A DNA stretch of 64,000 bases, taken from NCBI RefSeq assembly GCF_017498565.1, contig NZ_CP071794.1, forward strand, positions 2,966,001 to 3,030,000. Reading direction: 5' to 3'. This document shows positions 41,749-50,985 of the stretch, in pieces. Numbering within the stretch: position 1 is the stretch's first letter; every line of letters starts with the position of its first letter. The position numbers and the translations under genes were made by a program. This DNA is from Parasphingorhabdus cellanae. GTDB taxonomy: Bacteria > Pseudomonadota > Alphaproteobacteria > Sphingomonadales > Sphingomonadaceae. The notes beneath the pieces are model-generated. The model made no database searches. It was not told the origin of the DNA and was given only the letters and a program-made list of their open reading frames with translations.

Positions 41749-44700
41749 ATGAAATATCACCTGATCACCGCGCTTGCCGCCATTTCTTTTGCCGGTCAGG
41801 CTTATGCCCAACCTGCTGATGACAAAGCGAAAGAGGAAAAATGGGACGTCAACGCGCCCAAAGGCGCGACGATCAAGCAAGTACCGATAAACACGGATGA
41901 GGGGAGCTGGATCGATGTAGATGTAAGCCCGGATGGTAACAGTATCGCTTTTGCGCTGCTTGGGGATGTATACACCATGCCGATGGCGGGCGGCACACCG
42001 ACCCGGATTGCCGAGGGACTGGCTTGGGAAGTCCAGCCGCGTTTTTCCCCTGATGGCAAGCGGATCGCCTTTACCTCGGACCGCGGCGGCGGCGACAATA
42101 TCTGGATCATGAACCGCGATGGCAGCGACAAGCGGCAGGTCACCAAAGAGAAATTCCGTCTGCTCTATCAGCCAAGCTGGAGCCCCGATGGCCGCTACAT
42201 CATTGCCAAGAAACACTTCACCACTGGCCGTTCGCTCGGCACGGGCGAAATCTGGGTCTATCATGTGTCTGGCGGGGCAGGGGTGGTGCTAGTCAAGAAA
42301 CCCAATGAGCAGCATCAGAAAGAACTCGGCGAGCCAATTTACGCGCCCGATGGTAAGTCACTTTACTATACCCGCAACATCACGCCGGGCGGCCAGTTTA
42401 TCTATGCTCAGGATTCCAACACGGATCTGTTCAATATTGAGGAATATGATCTGGAAAGCGGTGAAATCTCCACAGCCGTATCGGGCCTCGGTGGATCAGT
42501 GCGGCCAACACCGTCGCCCGATGGAAATAGCATTGCGTTTGTCCGGCGGGAACGGACCGAGTCCAAGCTTTATGTCAAAGACTTGGCGACCGGCATAGAA
42601 CGCAAAATCTACGATGATCTCGATCAGGATGTACAGGAAACCTGGGCGGTCACTGGTGTCTATCCCAATATGGACTGGACGCCGGACAGCAACAGTCTGG
42701 TGTTCTGGGCTGGCGGCAAAATCCGCAAGGTTGCCGCCGATGGCTCCGGTGCATCGGTCATTCCCTTTGCGATTAATGATACGCGCGGCGTTGCCAATGC
42801 TCCGCATCCGAAAATCGCTGTGGCACCCGACAGCTTCACCGCCAAGATGCCGCGCTTTGCCGAGGTGTCGCCTGATGGCCGACAGGTTGTGTTCGAGAGC
42901 CTTGGGCAACTCTACATCAAACCAATGAGCGGTGGCGCGGCACGGCGCTTGACCAATAGTGATGGTGAACGTGAACTGTTCCCGTCCTGGTCCCGTGATG
43001 GCCGCTCGATAGTTTTTGTCAGCTGGACGGACAATAATCTTGGCCGGATCAAGACGGTCAACGCATCGGGCGGTTCGGCCCGCGTGGTGACCAATCGCCC
43101 CGGTCATTATGCCCGGCCGCATTTCTCCCCCGATGGCCGCACGATCATTTTCGAAATGCAGGGCGGCGGCTATCTGACCTCGCCAGATTATTCGGTGGAG
43201 GACGGCGTCTATCGCGTCGCCGCATCCGGCGGCACGCCTGAACGCGTGGCCAAGGGCGCGGCTGGCCCGCAATATGGCGCGAGCAGCGACCGGGTGTTTA
43301 TGATGGCGCAGGAAGAAAATAAGCGCGTATTGATGAGCAGCGACCTTAATGGTGAGGCGAAACGCACCCATGCGACCGGCGAGCTGGCCAATGATTATAT
43401 CGTCTCGCCAGACGGGCATTATGTTGCCTTCCGCCAGAATTACGAAGCCTTTGTCATGCCGCTATTGCCGGGCACGCAAGCGGTGGCGGTTGCGCCGGAT
43501 AGCAAATCGCTGCCGGTGACGCGGGTCAGTAAGGGCGGCGCGGATTATATCCACTGGTCGCAAAACGGGCAGCAGCTGCACTGGAGCATCGGGCCGCAGG
43601 TATTCACTGCGAAAACCAATGCGTTGTTCCCCAACGCGCCAGCCGCCAAAGACGCACCAAAATTTACCCCACCGACCAGCGGTATCTCTCTGGAACGAAC
43701 CATCGACGCTGATAAACCCAATGGCACAATCGCCTTGGTTGGCGCTCGGTTGATCACGATGGGCGACGATATGGGTGGGATCGTCGAAGACGGGACGATC
43801 ATCGTCAGGGACAATAAAATCATTTCGATTGGACAGCGCGGAAATACCTCCGTGCCGGCGGGCGCGACGGTTGTGGACGTGACCGGCAAGACCATTGTCC
43901 CCGGTTATGTTGATGCTCATGCCCACGGTGCACAGGGCACGGACGAGCTGGTGCCCCAGCAAAACTGGTCCTTGATCCAGAATCTGGCGCTCGGTACCAC
44001 GACCATTCACGATCCTTCCAGCAGAGCCAGCGAAATTTTCGTCGCGGCGGAAATGCAACGGGCAGGTAAGCTGATCGGACCGCGCATCTTCTCCACCGGC
44101 GAAATCGTCTATGGTGCCAAAGCGCCACGTGTTTATGCGGAAATCAACAATCTCGATGATGCGCTAGACCATGTCCGGCGACTAAAGGCGCAGGGAGGCA
44201 GTAGCGTCAAAAACTATAATCAGCCGCGCCGGGAACAGCGGCAGCAGGTTGTCGAAGCCGCGCGGTTGGAAGACATGCTGGTCGTGGCGGAGGGCGGATC
44301 GCTTTATGGCATGGACATGGCATTGATTGCTGATGGTAACTCAACGCTCGAACATAATATCCCGCTTGATATCTTCTATGACGACGTTGTCCAGATGTTC
44401 GCGCAATCACAGACAAACTACACGCCAACCATAGTGGTCAGCTATGGCGGCCTTGCCGGTGATCCCTATTGGCGGCAGGCGACCGATGTTTTCAAACATC
44501 CGTTGTTGACGCACACACCGCCCAAACAATTGGCCGCCGCCAACGTACGCCGGACGAAGGCGCCGGAAGAGGACTTTGTCGATGACGACAACGCCCGCGA
44601 AGCCAAGAAGCTGGCCGAAAAGGGTGTGCTTGTATCCATTGGTGCTCACGGTCAACAAGCGGGGATCGCGACGCATTGGGAATTATGGTCGTTTGTTCGT

Positions 44701-44958
44701 GGCGGCATGTCGCCGCTACAGGCTCTGCGCGCGGGCACGATTGATTCGGCCAAGTCTTTGGGTATGGCGGATGAGATTGGATCTCTTGAGGCAGGTAAAC
44801 TGGCCGATCTGGTCGTGCTCGACGCCGATCCGACAGCAGATATCCGCAATAGCGATAAGATCCACCGAGTGATGGTCAATGGGCGGATGTATGACCCGGT
44901 GACAATGAATGAAGTTGTGACAGGCGACCGGCGGCGGATGGTCTATTGGTGGGAGTAA
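41749..44958 (+). CDS. PD40 beta-propeller fused to an amidohydrolase
   Basis: 1069 residues from the ATG at 41749 (GGGAG upstream). A signal peptide (MKYHLITALAAISFAGQAYA) is followed by two sets of PD40/TolB-like propeller repeats, recognisable by recurring SPDGKRIAF-, SPDGRYI- and SRDGRSIVF-type segments (about 60-600), and by an amidohydrolase domain (about 660-1069) with the metal motif VDAHAHG, later GAHGQQAG and a C-terminal LEAGKLADLVVLDADP. Secreted proteins of this build occur in Bacteroidetes and sphingomonads and may act on peptides or cyclic amides; the substrate is not known. Zinc ligands look intact. Confidence 0.9.
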   Translation: MKYHLITALAAISFAGQAYAQPADDKAKEEKWDVNAPKGATIKQVPINTDEGSWIDVDVSPDGNSIAFALLGDVYTMPMAGGTPTRIAEGLAWEVQPRFSPDGKRIAFTSDRGGGDNIWIMNRDGSDKRQVTKEKFRLLYQPSWSPDGRYIIAKKHFTTGRSLGTGEIWVYHVSGGAGVVLVKKPNEQHQKELGEPIYAPDGKSLYYTRNITPGGQFIYAQDSNTDLFNIEEYDLESGEISTAVSGLGGSVRPTPSPDGNSIAFVRRERTESKLYVKDLATGIERKIYDDLDQDVQETWAVTGVYPNMDWTPDSNSLVFWAGGKIRKVAADGSGASVIPFAINDTRGVANAPHPKIAVAPDSFTAKMPRFAEVSPDGRQVVFESLGQLYIKPMSGGAARRLTNSDGERELFPSWSRDGRSIVFVSWTDNNLGRIKTVNASGGSARVVTNRPGHYARPHFSPDGRTIIFEMQGGGYLTSPDYSVEDGVYRVAASGGTPERVAKGAAGPQYGASSDRVFMMAQEENKRVLMSSDLNGEAKRTHATGELANDYIVSPDGHYVAFRQNYEAFVMPLLPGTQAVAVAPDSKSLPVTRVSKGGADYIHWSQNGQQLHWSIGPQVFTAKTNALFPNAPAAKDAPKFTPPTSGISLERTIDADKPNGTIALVGARLITMGDDMGGIVEDGTIIVRDNKIISIGQRGNTSVPAGATVVDVTGKTIVPGYVDAHAHGAQGTDELVPQQNWSLIQNLALGTTTIHDPSSRASEIFVAAEMQRAGKLIGPRIFSTGEIVYGAKAPRVYAEINNLDDALDHVRRLKAQGGSSVKNYNQPRREQRQQVVEAARLEDMLVVAEGGSLYGMDMALIADGNSTLEHNIPLDIFYDDVVQMFAQSQTNYTPTIVVSYGGLAGDPYWRQATDVFKHPLLTHTPPKQLAAANVRRTKAPEEDFVDDDNAREAKKLAEKGVLVSIGAHGQQAGIATHWELWSFVRGGMSPLQALRAGTIDSAKSLGMADEIGSLEAGKLADLVVLDADPTADIRNSDKIHRVMVNGRMYDPVTMNEVVTGDRRRMVYWWE

Positions 44959-45001
44959 AGAAGGCGCTTGGCAGCGGGCCTGTCTTAGAGCGCGCGCTCG
45001 A

Positions 45002-46399
45002 TCAGCTTTCAGCGGGCAAAGGCTCATCACCCAAGGCGAGGTGAAGGTTGATGCGATTTTCGATTTGGGCGCGGCGGGTTTCGATGGCCCGCGTTTCCGA
45101 TGCGATGGCCGTTGTTTGCGCGTCCAAGAGGTTAAAGATCGTAGAACGGCCATTAATGTAGCGGCTGCGGGTCAAATCTACCGCTGCGCGCGCTTCTTCG
45201 GCGGCTGTGGCGGTCGAGGCAACTTGCCGTTCAAGCGTTGCCTCGGCATCAAGCCGGTCTTCGACTTCTTGAAAGGCCGTCAAGGTTGATTGCGCATAGT
45301 CAAACAGTGCCGACTTCGCGAGTTCGCCTTGCCGGTCGGCTTCTGCGAGCAATTCACCACCTCTGAAAAGTGGCTGTAGCAGGCCAGCAGATATGGCGTT
45401 GATATAGGTGCTGGGATCAAACAGGTCACCGAAATTGCCGCTACGGGTCGTAGCCTCAAAGCGCAGGGTCAATTGCGGGAACATCGCGTGCCGGGCATCC
45501 ACTGCGCGCAGACCAGCGGCATTGACGCGTGCTTCGGCGGCAATTAAATCTGGTCGGCCAGCGAGAACTGACACCGGTGCCGTAATATCGGGTAGTGGCT
45601 GCGGCATAACCAGATCGTCCGCGCCAGCAGCATCACCGGATGGGTAACGTCCGATCAGAACCTCCAATGCACGAGCGGCGTTTCGGGCCGTGCGTAAGGC
45701 GGTTTCCAATCGGTCTTCGCTGTTGGACACAGCCACCTGCGCCAACCGGACATCCAGACGAGACGCTAGGCCGGCACGAAAACGCGCATTGGTTATCCGT
45801 AACGTGTCCTTGCGGCGCTCCAGATCACTGGTTGCCAGACCGAGAGAAATGCGCGCCGCGCTGCGATCATACCAGGCTTGCGCTACTGCAGCGGCCAACG
45901 CTTGACGGGCGGCGGCAAAATCCGCCGCAGCGGCTTTGGCTTCCGCATTGCCGGCGCGAGCGAGGGAAAGGTTGCGGCCCCAGATATCGACTTCCCAACT
46001 GGCCTCGAGCGCGCCGTCATACACGGTCGCTGCATTTTCCGCATCGGTCGCGGTTCCCGATAGATCAATGGTGGGAAACAGATCGGCACGGGCCACACGC
46101 ATGGCGGCACGCGACGCGCGCAACTGGGCCAAGACCGATTGCAAATTTCGATTATTGGCAAAGGCTTCCTGAACGGCGCTCTCCAAATCCGCGTCACCAA
46201 ATTTCATTATCCAACCATTGCTGATCGTGCCGGCTTGCAAACTATCAGCATTGGTCAGCGGCAAGTCGGGGCGCGATGCCCAGCCATCTGGAGCCGCCGG
46301 AATAGCGGTCCTATCAAGGTCGGGACCGCCCCGGATGGAACAGGCCGATAAAGCGATGAGACATATTATCGGAAATGCGCGCAAACTCATGCCGGTCAT
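45002..46399 (-). CDS. Outer membrane factor (TolC/NodT-type lipoprotein)
   Basis: 465 residues from the ATG at 46399 overlapping the adaptor stop (ATGA); an ATG at 46390 is an alternative. Lipoprotein signal LIALSACSI, then two tandem outer-membrane-factor repeats of coiled helices (LRASRAAMRVARADLFPTIDL and NAAGLRAVDARHAMFPQLTL). Forms the trimeric exit duct of the RND pump encoded just upstream. Confidence 0.92.
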   Translation of the reverse strand: MTGMSLRAFPIICLIALSACSIRGGPDLDRTAIPAAPDGWASRPDLPLTNADSLQAGTISNGWIMKFGDADLESAVQEAFANNRNLQSVLAQLRASRAAMRVARADLFPTIDLSGTATDAENAATVYDGALEASWEVDIWGRNLSLARAGNAEAKAAAADFAAARQALAAAVAQAWYDRSAARISLGLATSDLERRKDTLRITNARFRAGLASRLDVRLAQVAVSNSEDRLETALRTARNAARALEVLIGRYPSGDAAGADDLVMPQPLPDITAPVSVLAGRPDLIAAEARVNAAGLRAVDARHAMFPQLTLRFEATTRSGNFGDLFDPSTYINAISAGLLQPLFRGGELLAEADRQGELAKSALFDYAQSTLTAFQEVEDRLDAEATLERQVASTATAAEEARAAVDLTRSRYINGRSTIFNLLDAQTTAIASETRAIETRRAQIENRINLHLALGDEPLPAES

Positions 46400-47550
46400 C
46401 CTGCGGACGCCGCTGGCTTGGCTTTGGCTTTCTTGCCATCGTCCCAAGTCACATTTTGACCATCGCGCAGCCGTTCCCCGCCGCGCACCACGATCATATC
46501 ACCGGCAGCAATCTGTCCGGAAATGGCGACCCGGTCACCGGCAGGCTCGCCAACCTGCACATCGATGCGCTTGGCGGTCTTGTCTTTAGGATTGATCACA
46601 TAGACGAAAATACCGCTATCGCGCAGCACCAAAGCATCCCGCGGCGCGGTCAAGACATCGCGCTCGACCCCGGTCGGCACAGTGATCGAAATCGCACTGC
46701 CCATTTTCAGGTTATGGCTACCCATGGGTGCGCGAACTTCAACCGTGCGGCTGACTTCATCACCGGTCTCAATAACCGTCCGCACGCGAGACGACCGCCG
46801 TTCTCCGTTGGCGAGAATGGTGACCTCTTGCCCGGGCGAGAGTGATCCGGCGACGGCGATCGGCACGCGAACGCGGGCTTCAGAACCCGTTCTGCCGACA
46901 ATTCGACCAATTTCACGACCTGGCGTCGCATATTCGCCCACTTCAATGCGGCGCTCTACCATCTGTCCGGCAAATGGCGCCCGGATGCGGGTGCGCGCCA
47001 AATCCACTTGCGCGGTTTCCAAAGCGACTGTCGCAGCGGCCAAACGTGCCCGGGTCTGGTCCCGCGCGGAAATCGCCTCATCCAGAGACGCTTCGGATTC
47101 CGCTTCTTCTTTGAGCAATTGCTGGAGTCTTCCGACCAGCCGGTTCTGATAGGTCAGATCCGATTGCAGGCGAGCAACCTCGGCGCGCGCCTGGTCTCTG
47201 GCCAGCCGTGCGGATCGATCATCAATCACGGCAATGACCATGCCGCGATTGACGCGCGCGCCGATGTCCAGGGTGGTTTCTATGCGTCCGGCAACCTCTG
47301 CCGCGACCACAGAATCGCGGTTGGCGACAATGTCTCCGGGGGCGGTGAAATCAGGGGTAAGCGCCAATTTCTCGATCTTCGCGAGCGTGACTATGGCCGG
47401 AGGTGGGCCACCTTGCCCCGGTCCACCCTGCCCTTCCGCCGCATCGGACGCGAAGAATAGAAAATAAGCGAGCGCGACGATTATCAACGCGCCGCCAATC
47501 GCTATCCAGCGCAAATTGTCTCGGATCATATCGGGTAAGGCAAAACTCAT
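46396..47550 (-). CDS. RND efflux periplasmic adaptor (membrane fusion protein)
   Basis: 384 residues. N-terminal membrane helix (about 14-32), then a lipoyl/hairpin domain (VVAAEVAGRIETTLDIGARVNRGMV and RIRAPFAGQMVERRIEVGEY), beta-barrel and membrane-proximal segments (VYVINPKDKTAKRIDVQVG). Bridges the inner membrane RND pump and the outer membrane factor. ATGA overlaps with both neighbouring genes show an intact three-gene operon. Confidence 0.93.
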   Translation of the reverse strand: MSFALPDMIRDNLRWIAIGGALIIVALAYFLFFASDAAEGQGGPGQGGPPPAIVTLAKIEKLALTPDFTAPGDIVANRDSVVAAEVAGRIETTLDIGARVNRGMVIAVIDDRSARLARDQARAEVARLQSDLTYQNRLVGRLQQLLKEEAESEASLDEAISARDQTRARLAAATVALETAQVDLARTRIRAPFAGQMVERRIEVGEYATPGREIGRIVGRTGSEARVRVPIAVAGSLSPGQEVTILANGERRSSRVRTVIETGDEVSRTVEVRAPMGSHNLKMGSAISITVPTGVERDVLTAPRDALVLRDSGIFVYVINPKDKTAKRIDVQVGEPAGDRVAISGQIAAGDMIVVRGGERLRDGQNVTWDDGKKAKAKPAASAG

Positions 47551-50500
47551 TCAGCAGGCTCCGGCAATAGTCCGCCGCCAAAACTTGGCTCGGGCTCGGG
47601 GGATGTTTTTGGTCTGTCAGGCGTGTCTGGTTCGCTTGGTTTGCTTTTCTTCGCCGATCCCAGCTGGATCAGCGCAGGAAGCAATACCAAGGTGAAAATT
47701 GTCGAGACCAATACGCCGCCGACAATGATGACGGCCAAACCGCGGTAAATCGCACTACCCGGGCCCGGTACCAGCGCCAGCGGGAGCATGCCCATGACCG
47801 ACGTGCCGGTAGTCATCAATATTGGTCGCAGGCGCAAACGCAGCGCGGTGCGCGCGGCTTCTGACCGGTCCATGCCTTCGCGTTCGCTCTCACGGGCCTG
47901 TGCCATCAGCAGGATCGCATTGTTCACCACAATGCCGAGCAGGATAACAAAGCCAATCATACCCAGCAGATCAAGCGGTGTTGGCTTGAACAGGTTGAGT
48001 ATCTGGATCGCAATCACGCCGCCAACCGTTGCGAGGGGGAGAGCGATGATGACCAGCGCCGCATCGCGGGCGGACCGGAATACTGAAGCCATGATGACGA
48101 ACAATAAAGCGGCGGCCAGAATGAAGTTGGTGCTCAGCGATTTTATCGCCTTGATCAACGCATCGGCATCACCGCCATAGCGCAATGTGCCACTGCCTTG
48201 CAGCGCATCCCGGATAGCAGGTTCGGCCGTCGACTGGATGATCTCCAACGCTTCACCCAAGGCCATGCCCGGCGGCGGGCTGATATTGAGAGTCACCGTC
48301 TTGCGCCCGTCCACATGACTAATCTGTGTCGGCCCAACCCCGCGCAGCAGAGTCGCTACTTCGCCCATCGGCACTGTACCCGCATTTGGGGTGACAAGCG
48401 GCGCGCTTTCAATTGCTTCTGGATCAGCCGCTTCTGAGCCGCGCATGATGACCCGCATCCGTTCGCCATCGGAAACATATTCTCCCAAATATAGACCATC
48501 GCCCAAAGCACGAACCGCGCGTCCCACCTGATCGCGGGTCATGCCCAGTTCTGCGATGCGGCGATCATTCGGGGTGAGCCGCAGTTCCGGAACAACCACA
48601 TTGGGATCGGGATTGGGCCGCACCATGCCACCGGGCAGAGCCGCCTGAATGGTATCGGTTGCGACCAGCGCGGCCTCTCTCAGATTTTCATCATTTTCCG
48701 ACTGCAGATAAAGCTCAATCGACCCATTGCCGCCGAAATTGCCAAACAGGCTGCCCTGTTGGGCGAAAGCCTGTACATCCGGGAAGCCAGCCAATATTTC
48801 ATTATTTACAATGCCCGTCATCTCATCAATGCGGGATTGATCCTTGATCCGGATCCCCGTGTTGATGCCCCATGGATTGACGAACAGATAATAGTTGAGC
48901 AGCTCCGGCTGCTTCTCGCCCTTCAAATAGGGATCGAGGCGCTCGACAACTTCCTCGGCAATTTCGGTTCGCGCCGATTCCAGTGTCGCGCCCGATGGTA
49001 ATCCGACCCAAGCATCCACCGCATCGCGCTTCACATCGGGCAAATAATCGGTTTGCGGCCATAGGAAATAAGAGATGACCAATGGCGCAAGGATCAGCGA
49101 AGGAATCCAGATTTTCCGTTTCTTCTTGCTGTCAATGAGGGCAAATATGCGGTCGGCATAGCCATCCCAGCGACGTTCGTTATCCTCCATATCAATCTGG
49201 CCATAATGGCGCGCCGCCGCTGGCAATAGGGTCACCGCCACAATCAGGCTGGCAACAACGGAAATGGCGATCGTCAAAGCGAGGTCAGCGAACAGTTGAC
49301 CCTCAACGTCCTCGATAAACATGATCGGGATGAAGATGGCGACGGTGGTGGCGGTTGACGCAAACAGGGCGGGCCAAACTTGCGATACCGCTTCTATCGC
49401 GGCTGCTCCGGGTGATCGCCCGTGATTGCGCAAGCGAACGAAATTTTCCATCACGACAATGGCGGCATCAAGCACCATGCCGGTTGCAAAAGCCAGACCG
49501 GCGAGCGAGATCACATTGATCGTGCGGCCCGTCATGCCGATCACGGCAAGGGTCGCCAAAAGACAGATCGGTACCGTGGCTGCGATGATGAATGTCGCGC
49601 GCCAGCGCCGGACGAACAACCAGAGCAGGCCGATGGCAAGCAAAGTTCCGAGCAACAGGTTCCCGCTCAGAAAAGACAGCGCGCGTTTGATGAAGACGGA
49701 CGGATCAAAGCTCTTCTCGATCCTGGCGCCCATGCTGTTCAATTCATTCTCGTTGAACGTGGCTATGGTGGAGAGAACCCCGTCAATGGCATCGAGCGTG
49801 TTGCTGCCCGGTTGGCGCACGACCCGCATGCCGATTGCCGGGTTGCCGTTTTGATAGGTAACGCCAAAGGCTTTGTCGGGACCGACATTGATATCGGCGA
49901 CGTCGCGCATCCGGATCACGGTCGACCCGCGTTGCGCAACAGTCAGGTCACCGATTTGCTCAGCCGAGAAATTCCCTTCAAAGCGCAGAGCATAACCACG
50001 CCGCCCGACATCGACCGTGCCGCCACCAACATCCTGAAACCGACCAACAGCAGCAGACAGCTGTTCGATGGTCAGATTAAGCTGAGCAAGCCGCCATGGA
50101 TCAAAGCGAATGCGCAATATCCGTTCGCCAGTCGGTGCTTCGACGCTAACACCTTGGACGCCTTCGACGGACTCCAGCTCCGGAGCGATGGTATCGCGGG
50201 CAAAGGTCGCAAGCGCTTCTGAGTCCAGATTGCTATCGGGCAAAGCCTGAAGAAACAAATATATGAGAGACTCGCCCTGATCGCCATTGGCCCCGCCAAC
50301 CGAAGGACGATCGGCGTCGAGCGGCCAGTTGCGCACACGCTGGACACGGCTTGATACTTGCGCAAACGCCTTGTCCATATTGGTGCCAAGGGCAAATTCC
50401 AGATTGAGCCAGACATTGCCGTTGTTGGACCAAGATTGCACGCTGGTCAGGCCAGGCAGTCCGCGCAGCTCATCCTCAATCGGGATGGTGATTTCAGATT

Positions 50501-50678
50501 CGATTTCTTTGGGGCTAGCCGCCCGCCAACCAGCCTGTACGCTCAGGCTGGGGCGGTCGATATTGGGGAAAAGCTGTATCGGTGTGCTGAAGGCCGAGAC
50601 GATACCAATCAACGCGATCAAAGCCAGCGCGGCCGCAATAGCAGCGGGATATTTCAGGGCAATGTTGGTGAGGCTCAT
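47547..50678 (-). CDS. RND efflux transporter, inner membrane subunit
   Basis: 1043 residues from the ATG at 50678. Twelve membrane helices in two halves: first helix (about 11-29), a periplasmic porter domain, helices 2-6 (about 335-530) with the proton-relay Asp in TGMVLDAAIVVMENFVR, and the second half ending in LRLRPILMTTGTSVMGMLPLALVPGPGS. Of the AcrB/MexF hydrophobic-compound type (HAE1), though porter loops diverge from E. coli AcrB. Exports drugs, bile-like compounds or metabolites; the substrate is undefined. First gene of the pump operon, divergent from the MASE1 kinase. Confidence 0.93.
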   Translation of the reverse strand: MSLTNIALKYPAAIAAALALIALIGIVSAFSTPIQLFPNIDRPSLSVQAGWRAASPKEIESEITIPIEDELRGLPGLTSVQSWSNNGNVWLNLEFALGTNMDKAFAQVSSRVQRVRNWPLDADRPSVGGANGDQGESLIYLFLQALPDSNLDSEALATFARDTIAPELESVEGVQGVSVEAPTGERILRIRFDPWRLAQLNLTIEQLSAAVGRFQDVGGGTVDVGRRGYALRFEGNFSAEQIGDLTVAQRGSTVIRMRDVADINVGPDKAFGVTYQNGNPAIGMRVVRQPGSNTLDAIDGVLSTIATFNENELNSMGARIEKSFDPSVFIKRALSFLSGNLLLGTLLAIGLLWLFVRRWRATFIIAATVPICLLATLAVIGMTGRTINVISLAGLAFATGMVLDAAIVVMENFVRLRNHGRSPGAAAIEAVSQVWPALFASTATTVAIFIPIMFIEDVEGQLFADLALTIAISVVASLIVAVTLLPAAARHYGQIDMEDNERRWDGYADRIFALIDSKKKRKIWIPSLILAPLVISYFLWPQTDYLPDVKRDAVDAWVGLPSGATLESARTEIAEEVVERLDPYLKGEKQPELLNYYLFVNPWGINTGIRIKDQSRIDEMTGIVNNEILAGFPDVQAFAQQGSLFGNFGGNGSIELYLQSENDENLREAALVATDTIQAALPGGMVRPNPDPNVVVPELRLTPNDRRIAELGMTRDQVGRAVRALGDGLYLGEYVSDGERMRVIMRGSEAADPEAIESAPLVTPNAGTVPMGEVATLLRGVGPTQISHVDGRKTVTLNISPPPGMALGEALEIIQSTAEPAIRDALQGSGTLRYGGDADALIKAIKSLSTNFILAAALLFVIMASVFRSARDAALVIIALPLATVGGVIAIQILNLFKPTPLDLLGMIGFVILLGIVVNNAILLMAQARESEREGMDRSEAARTALRLRLRPILMTTGTSVMGMLPLALVPGPGSAIYRGLAVIIVGGVLVSTIFTLVLLPALIQLGSAKKSKPSEPDTPDRPKTSPEPEPSFGGGLLPEPAE

Positions 50679-50985
50679 TGTCCTGCACCAGCGCAATTAT
50701 CCAACCGAGTCTTCGGCTTCCGCATGTAGATACCCTCCCGGCTCCAATATGCCTCAAGCAACGTGAACGGACGGATTATCGTAACAAACGATACTTGCTC
50801 AGGTGATTTCGACCAAGGTTGTGGTCGTTTCGATTAACGGCATCGGCTTTCAGGATCAGATGGCGCTGCCAGGTCGACGCTTTCAAAAGCGCTGCTGCTC
50901 TTTTTTGAAACGATGAACCCATTAATCATGGCGTCGTTTGACCGTTACCTAATAGGCTCAAAAGACAAGGGATCGGTCTGCTTGA
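50679..50985. promoter_or_regulatory. Divergent promoter region of efflux operon and hybrid kinase
   Basis: This 307-base spacer holds a perfect inverted repeat CGACCA-N6-TGGTCG at 50810-50827 and, nearer to the kinase gene, a hairpin-forming TTTCAAAAG / CTTTTTTGAAA pair (about 50880-50910). The inverted repeat lies about 130 bases from the RND start and could be an operator. No coding frame was found. Confidence 0.4.

Noticed and set aside
42496-43419. A 307-residue open frame antisense to the PD40-amidohydrolase
   Set aside because: It lies wholly within a clearly coding region on the other strand, has no domain and no ribosome site. Other long antisense frames (8119-9006, 11805-12842, 49422-50222) were dropped for the same reason.
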